Below, one piece after another: positions 16,574-20,154 of a DNA stretch of 20,154 nucleotides. Source of the DNA: Candidatus Caenarcanum sp. (GTDB lineage Bacteria > Cyanobacteriota > Vampirovibrionia > Gastranaerophilales > UBA9971); contig DYOT01000008.1 in assembly GCA_020720345.1 (NCBI GenBank), positions 1 to 20,154 of the forward strand, given 5' to 3'. The notes under the pieces are model-generated. The model was given only the letters and a program-made list of their open reading frames with translations, was not told the origin of the DNA and ran no database searches. The stretch's first letter is position 1; each line of letters starts with the position of its first letter. The position numbers were made by a program, and so were the translations under genes.

Positions 16574-17599
16574 TTAATCATCTTCACCTTGTTTAATATT
16601 TCCTAAAATGTTTATTGCAATTTTGTTCTTTTTTGTGCCCGGTCTTCCCAAGAATTTCGGGATTTCATTAACTTTCACCAATAGGTTATCGTCGATTGAA
16701 TTATCAAGACGTATCACATCACCTATTTTTAAATCAATAACTTCTCCTATTGTTAAATCTGTACTACCCAACATAACATTTATTTTAACATTACTTGCGC
16801 TTAATTTGTTTAATATTTTTTGCTTATCTTCAATGGAAGTAACTTTTCCTTTGGAATGAAAGATTTGCTGGGTGCTTAGCTGTTCTATTACCATTTCTAA
16901 CACCGGATAAAGGAAACAAAGACTTAACAAACCAGAATAACGATTGGCAATTTGTATTTCAAGTGTAATTAGCGCAACAACTTCGCCGGGCCCTGCAAGC
17001 TGTGCCAGAATGGAATTGGTATCAACCCCCACGACTGAACCTCTAACCGGAAAAACATTTTTCCAGGCTTTTTCAAGTGTTTTTGTAATTCTGTCAAAAA
17101 CTTTTTTAGCGAGAGCTTCTTCTATATCGGTAAGTTCTCTTGCCTTTGTTTCTCCCAGCCCTGTTCCTCCAAGCATTCTATCCACAACACTTGAGATTAT
17201 TTCATGACTCATTGCAAGAAAAATCTGTCCCGGAAGAGGATTTAATTCAAGAACGCCAATGGTAGCAGGGTTTGGAAGAGAGCGGGCAAATTCATCGTAA
17301 GTAAGCTGGTCAACTGATACAACGTCTATCTCTATACCTAAACGCAAATACGCGCTCAATGAAAGCGCAAGCTGCCTGGAAAATTCTTTATGAATATCCT
17401 GAAGAGCCTTAAGGTGGTCTTTGGAAAATTTATCCGGTCGCCTAAAATTATATAGTTTATACCCTCTTCTGTCTTCGTCAAAAGTATCTATAAGCGTTGA
17501 ACTATATTGCGGATCGGTATTTGTTTTGTCGAGTCCGGCAGTTAATGAAGACAACAGTTGGTCTATATCATTTTGTGAAAGAATATCCTTCTCGGGCAT
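16574..17599 (-). CDS. fliM: Flagellar motor switch protein FliM
   Basis: A 341-residue C-ring component that receives CheY-P and sets rotation direction. The CheY-P-binding N-terminal peptide is visible as LSQNDIDQLL (7-16). A CheC-like middle domain follows, with the family signature RMLGGTGLG (141-149). The C-terminal SpoA domain (about 265-335, around TDLTIGEVIDLKIGDVIRLD) packs with FliY/FliN. The length is typical. The start ATG 17599 is preceded by an AGGGA-type ribosome binding site, 21 nt after the fliL stop. The fliL-fliM-fliY order is the standard flagellar operon arrangement. Confidence 0.96.
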   Translation of the reverse strand: MPEKDILSQNDIDQLLSSLTAGLDKTNTDPQYSSTLIDTFDEDRRGYKLYNFRRPDKFSKDHLKALQDIHKEFSRQLALSLSAYLRLGIEIDVVSVDQLTYDEFARSLPNPATIGVLELNPLPGQIFLAMSHEIISSVVDRMLGGTGLGETKARELTDIEEALAKKVFDRITKTLEKAWKNVFPVRGSVVGVDTNSILAQLAGPGEVVALITLEIQIANRYSGLLSLCFLYPVLEMVIEQLSTQQIFHSKGKVTSIEDKQKILNKLSASNVKINVMLGSTDLTIGEVIDLKIGDVIRLDNSIDDNLLVKVNEIPKFLGRPGTKKNKIAINILGNIKQGEDD

Positions 17600-17620
17600 T
17601 AATTTTCCCTTTTTTAATAA

Positions 17621-18283
17621 TTATTGTATTATGAAAGTCCCAAAGCTTACCCTTAAAACTTCTCTTTCTCCTCCAAAAATTGGATCTACAGCTGATTTTA
17701 TCTGTTCTTTTGCCAGTTCTTTTCCTGAAAGGCTTGCGAGTTCTTCTGCTGTTTTTGAGGATAATACTGAAATTATTGCATCTCTGATAGCCGGTTTAAA
17801 CTGTTCCATATCTTTCTGTATAATTTCCAGAGGACTTGGTCCGCCGCCTCCGCCATGTGAGCCATGACCTCCTTCAGTAGGGGCTGACAGGTCAGGATCA
17901 TGCGGAGCCTTTGAAAGTTCTATTGCAACATTCACTTTAAGATATCTTTTTGAATTCGGATCGCTCAGATTTAAAATAAATTCTCCCAGATCAAGTATAA
18001 TTCCCCTTTCAGGAGCCTCTCCCTCTGCATTTTCAGCATTTGCTTCGCCACTATTTTCCTCGCCATGAGCCAATTTTGCCGCAATTTTGTCTGCTGAAGA
18101 ATTTACTACTCCCTGAACAATAAAATAATTACTTCCTACAAAAACAAAGCAAATTAAAACAGTAATAATTGTATTAACAATAATTAGTTTTATGCCCGTT
18201 AATGAGGAGTCTCCCTGTTCTACTGCTCCCTCAGGGAGGTCTGCTTTAGGTTTGATTCCTTTAGGTTGTGAAGGTTTTACCAT
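17621..18283 (-). CDS. fliL: Flagellar basal body-associated protein FliL
   Basis: A 220-residue single-pass inner-membrane protein that sits around the stator and supports motor torque. The N-terminal cytoplasmic part (1-30) is Lys/Pro-rich, and the transmembrane helix is at about 32-55. The periplasmic domain has the FliL core (ILDLGEFILNLSDPNSKRYL, then KVNVAIELS) and ends in VLRVSFGTFIIQ. Between these lies a Gly/His-rich insert (HGSHGGGGG), and a Glu/Ala/Gly-rich linker with a second possible His follows the membrane segment, which makes the protein longer than typical FliL. The start ATG 18283 has GGAG 7 nt upstream. It heads the fliL-fliM-fliY-cheB-cheR-mcp-cheA series, which is closely spaced except for a 103-nt gap before mcp. 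A 242-nt upstream spacer probably carries the promoter. Confidence 0.92.
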   Translation of the reverse strand: MVKPSQPKGIKPKADLPEGAVEQGDSSLTGIKLIIVNTIITVLICFVFVGSNYFIVQGVVNSSADKIAAKLAHGEENSGEANAENAEGEAPERGIILDLGEFILNLSDPNSKRYLKVNVAIELSKAPHDPDLSAPTEGGHGSHGGGGGPSPLEIIQKDMEQFKPAIRDAIISVLSSKTAEELASLSGKELAKEQIKSAVDPIFGGEREVLRVSFGTFIIQ

Positions 18284-18525
18284 TTTTCCGCTCCAATAAA
18301 ATTTTAATTAAAACAAGTTTTTTATTAACGAAAGCAGCAATTGCAAATTTTCCAAAAGACATAACTCCCGCTCAGCTATAAGGATACTAAATTATTTGCA
18401 TTTTCATCATCCGCTGAAAAATGGAATTATTTAGCAAGTACACACTTAAACAAATTCCAAGAAGCTGCTATATATAAATTATAAATCAAAATTGCTATAA
18501 AATGTTTAACTGTTTCAAAAGCTTT
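18284..18525 (-). promoter_or_regulatory. Upstream region of the fliL chemotaxis/flagellar operon
   Basis: A 242-nt AT-rich spacer, the longest gene-free stretch in the window. Read on the minus strand, it contains a perfect TATAAT at 18483-18478 (about 195 nt before fliL), but no good -35 at 16-18 nt. An inverted repeat GGAATT/AATTCC lies downstream of it. No sigma-28 consensus (TAAA-N15-GCCGATAA) was recognised. The promoter role is inferred from position. A 33-codon frame here (18261-18362) was rejected as a gene. Confidence 0.3.
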
Positions 18526-18978
18526 TTAGGCATGACCGCCGAGTTTTTTCCTTAAGCCGCTGATTTTATCTTGATAAGAGTCAATTTCTTCCAGATTTTT
18601 TCTTATTTCGCTTTGCGACCTTATACATCTTTCTATGTCAAAACCGGTACAGGCCTTCATTTCAATTAAGATATCTCCAAGTTTCAATGCAGGGTTTGCT
18701 TTTTGCTCCATAAGAGCATCTTTTAATTGCTGCAATGTTACAATTCTACTCTTAACAAGAAGGTTTCCAAGCTGAGTTGATTGCTTGTAATTGCCTTTCT
18801 TTGAAATAAAAGTATTGCACAATTTTGTGGCCTCCATTTCATTAATCGTGGTTTCAGCGTTAAGAAGTCCTGCTTCATTTAATGCATGAGCCAAAATTTC
18901 CTCAGGAGAAGCCCCCAGAGATTTAAACAGTTCTACGTTAATATTAAATATGGTTATATAATTATCTTGCATTTGCAT
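18526..18978 (-). CDS. Small MshEN-like (GspE/PilB N-terminal-type) domain protein
   Basis: A 150-residue soluble protein that I do not recognise as a named gene. Residues 69-92 and 99-122 form two tandem 24-residue units with the pattern LGxxLxxxxxxxxxxLxxxLxxQ. The first opens QLGNLLVKSRIV and the second KLGDILIEMKAC, separated by a 6-residue spacer. This is the layout of MshEN/T2SSE-N domains of type II secretion and type IV pilus ATPases, some of which bind c-di-GMP. The usual Arg before LG is Q69 or K99, and the conserved Gly of the L..xxG turn is replaced, so ligand binding may be lost or altered. Residues 123-146 look like a short coiled coil. The N-terminal 65 residues are helical and unassigned. 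No ATPase domain is attached. It lies 242 nt upstream of fliL on the same strand. The start ATG 18978 has GAGAG 8 nt upstream. Confidence 0.7.
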   Translation of the reverse strand: MQMQDNYITIFNINVELFKSLGASPEEILAHALNEAGLLNAETTINEMEATKLCNTFISKKGNYKQSTQLGNLLVKSRIVTLQQLKDALMEQKANPALKLGDILIEMKACTGFDIERCIRSQSEIRKNLEEIDSYQDKISGLRKKLGGHA

Positions 18979-19023
18979 ATATTTGGTACTCTCTTACAAA
19001 ATTTAGAATGTGTCTTGTTAAAA

Positions 19024-19126
19024 CCTCCAAAGCCAGAAATGAGTTTAAGCCTTCCAAGCCAGCAAAGCTGTCTTTCAGTCTTTTCACTCCTGCTTCGCAA
19101 ACAAAGCCGTCTTTTCAGTTTTAACC
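19024..19126. repeat. Imperfect direct repeats in the spacer between trpC and the MshEN-like gene
   Basis: Two related units of about 35 nt lie at 19051-19086 and 19093-19126. They share CTTC..AA, CAAAGC(T/C)GTC and TTTCAGT..TTT blocks with small gaps. A partial third copy (CCTCCAAAGCCAG) lies at 19024-19036. The stretch is visibly less AT-rich than the flanking spacer and shows no open gene on either strand. It may be a dispersed intergenic repeat or the decayed end of one. Confidence 0.45.
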
Positions 19127-19138
19127 GACACCCGCTTC

Positions 19139-19168
19139 TTAATTTATTTATACCCTAAAATAAATTAA
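19139..19168 (-). terminator. AT-only hairpin after trpC (weak terminator candidate)
   Basis: TTAATTTATTT (19139-19149) pairs perfectly with AAATAAATTAA (19158-19168) across an 8-nt loop, 15 nt downstream of the trpC stop on the minus strand. The stem has no G or C and no clear U-tract follows it, so it would be a weak terminator at best. Confidence 0.35.
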
Positions 19169-19182
19169 ATTAATCATATAAA

Positions 19183-19971
19183 TTATTTTAACAAATTACT
19201 AATCGCTTTTTCAATATCATCAGATTTAATAAGTGTTTCTCCTATAAGAATTCCTGCTACATCACAGGATTGTAAAGACTTTATGTCTTCATAAATTTTA
19301 ATGCCTGATTCACTGATTATGTATTTATTGTTAAGTTTTATGTCTTTAATCATATTAATCGTGGTATCAATACTTACTTCAAAAGTTTTCAGATTTCTGT
19401 TATTTATTCCTATAATATCAGCATTGATTTCCAGTGCATAATCAAGCTCATCCCTGTCGTGAACTTCCAAAAGCACATCGAGACCAAGTTCCTTTGAAAG
19501 AGCGTAAAAATCTTTCAACCTGTTTTTTTCAAGAGCTGATGCAATTAATAAAATAATATCAGCGCCCATTTCTCTGGTTTGATATATTTGATACTCATCT
19601 ATAATAAAATCTTTTCTTAAAACAGGTATTTCAACAGCTTTTTTTATATCTTTCAAAAATTGAATTGAACCCTGAAAAAATTTCTCATCAGTTAATACAG
19701 AAATTGCAGCGGCTCCTGCTTTTTGATAAATCAAAGCAATTTCAACAGGTTTAAAATCTTCTCTTATTACCCCCTTTGAAGGCGAAGCTTTTTTTACTTC
19801 CGCAATTAAAGCTAATTTTTGAGTCCGCCGAAAATTTTTCAGCACATCCAAAAAACTTTTTGTTTCAGGAAGATTTTCAGAAAGCTTTATTAATTCTTCA
19901 AGACTGCGTGTTTTTTTCTGATTTTCAACTTCTGTTTTTTTGTATTCTATTATTGTGCTTAAAATGTCCAA
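19183..19971 (-). CDS. trpC: Indole-3-glycerol phosphate synthase
   Basis: A 262-residue (beta/alpha)8-barrel enzyme of tryptophan synthesis. It closes the ring of CdRP to indole-3-glycerol phosphate with loss of CO2 and water. Conserved active-site segments appear in order: E58 and K60 in AEVKKASPSKG, LTDEKFF (93-99), K120 in LRKDF, E169 in LLEVHD, GINNRNL (188-194), SESGI (220-224) and the phosphate-binding LIGE (242-245). The length is normal for a monofunctional enzyme, with no TrpF fusion. The likely start is TTG 19971: an in-frame stop lies 8 codons upstream and no ATG occurs near the N-terminus. The ribosome binding site is weak (AGG about 8 nt upstream). No other trp gene is in view, so it is separated from the rest of the pathway here. 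It lies between a strong terminator upstream and a repeat-bearing spacer downstream, suggesting its own transcript. Confidence 0.96.
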   Translation of the reverse strand: MDILSTIIEYKKTEVENQKKTRSLEELIKLSENLPETKSFLDVLKNFRRTQKLALIAEVKKASPSKGVIREDFKPVEIALIYQKAGAAAISVLTDEKFFQGSIQFLKDIKKAVEIPVLRKDFIIDEYQIYQTREMGADIILLIASALEKNRLKDFYALSKELGLDVLLEVHDRDELDYALEINADIIGINNRNLKTFEVSIDTTINMIKDIKLNNKYIISESGIKIYEDIKSLQSCDVAGILIGETLIKSDDIEKAISNLLK

Positions 19972-20028
19972 GCTATTTACCTGTAAGAAAGTTTATTAAA
20001 AAATTTTACCACAGCAGGCATATAACAA

Positions 20029-20059
20029 AAATACCCTGAGATATTATCTCAGGGTATTT
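20029..20059 (-). terminator. Strong intrinsic terminator of the right-edge gene
   Basis: A perfect 15-bp inverted repeat, AAATACCCTGAGATA and TATCTCAGGGTATTT, lies around a single central T. On the minus strand it follows the stop codon at 20089-20091 by 29 nt and runs into TTTTTG, the expected U-tract. On the plus strand the 3' tract is weaker. It separates the right-edge gene from trpC. Confidence 0.85.
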
Positions 20060-20088
20060 AATCTTAATTATTATGATTTTTATTATTA

Positions 20089-20154
20089 TTAGAGTCCAAA
20101 CATACTTAATATTGAACTGAGTCCGCTGTTGGAAGACTGATTTGAAGAACTTCC
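20089..20154 (-). CDS. C-terminus of an unidentified Ser/Asn-rich protein (truncated by window)
   Basis: On the minus strand the right edge reads 21 codons and a TAA. The tail is rich in Ser and Asn (GSSSNQSSNSGLSSILSMFG then L), followed 29 nt later by a strong terminator hairpin, which supports a genuine gene end. Too little is visible to assign a family. Low-complexity Ser/Asn linkers ending in a short hydrophobic peptide occur in many unrelated proteins. The start and main body lie beyond the window. Confidence 0.65.
   Translation of the reverse strand, partial: GSSSNQSSNSGLSSILSMFGL

Noticed and set aside
18261..18362. 33-codon minus-strand frame overlapping the fliL start
   Set aside because: The GGGAG sits only 2 nt from its ATG, the peptide has no family resemblance, and it overlaps the better-supported fliL start and ribosome binding site.
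19051..19126. CRISPR-like array from the direct repeats downstream of trpC
   Set aside because: There are only two full units, they are imperfect, almost contiguous and without spacers, and no cas gene is nearby.
20000..20028. Possible trpC promoter (TAAAAT -10-like box on the minus strand)
   Set aside because: The nearest -35-like hexamer is only 14 nt away and overlaps the end of the terminator hairpin, which is too weak to call.

Overview
The window is a low-GC bacterial chromosome segment. It most likely comes from a non-photosynthetic member of the cyanobacterial phylum (Melainabacteria/Vampirovibrionia, for example a Gastranaerophilales-like organism). The main evidence is that the RNA polymerase beta' subunit is split into separate rpoC1 and rpoC2 genes at the cyanobacterial/plastid break point, and that RpoC2 carries an insertion of about 660 residues in the trigger loop. 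Both are hallmarks of that phylum. The very AT-rich intergenic DNA and the flagellar motor with a FliY-type switch fit a motile, non-photosynthetic relative. The lineage call is inference from gene structure; no database search was run.

Left third (1-7959, + strand): the 3' half of rpoB, then rpoC1 (probable TTG start) and rpoC2. The 145-nt rpoC1-rpoC2 spacer holds interlocking inverted repeats that look like a small dispersed element. A perfect bidirectional hairpin (8094-8120) closes the operon and overlaps the stop codon of a converging gene.

Middle (8117-9086, - strand): a stand-alone HD-domain protein resembling the C-terminal HD part of Ppx/GppA, a DUF2283 small protein, and directly upstream of that a 27-codon reading-frame remnant that looks like the C-terminus of a lost partner gene (possibly half of a toxin-antitoxin pair).

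Right-centre (9100-18978, - strand): a motility and chemotaxis block transcribed leftward in the order MshEN-like small protein, fliL, fliM, fliY, cheB, cheR, mcp, cheA-REC. FliM and FliY form the switch. FliY keeps both CheC-type phosphatase active sites. CheB and CheR adapt the receptor. The receptor is a minimal MCP with a transmembrane hairpin and no visible ligand-binding domain, and its stop codon abuts the start of a large hybrid kinase with a C-terminal receiver. No separate cheW or cheY is visible here.

Right end (18979-20154, - strand): a 204-nt spacer with imperfect direct repeats, trpC (indole-3-glycerol phosphate synthase, TTG start), a strong perfect hairpin terminator, and the last 21 codons of an unidentified Ser/Asn-rich protein running off the edge. 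No gene-free stretch exceeds 300 bases; the longest is 18284-18525. No tRNA, rRNA, CRISPR array or intact insertion sequence was seen.
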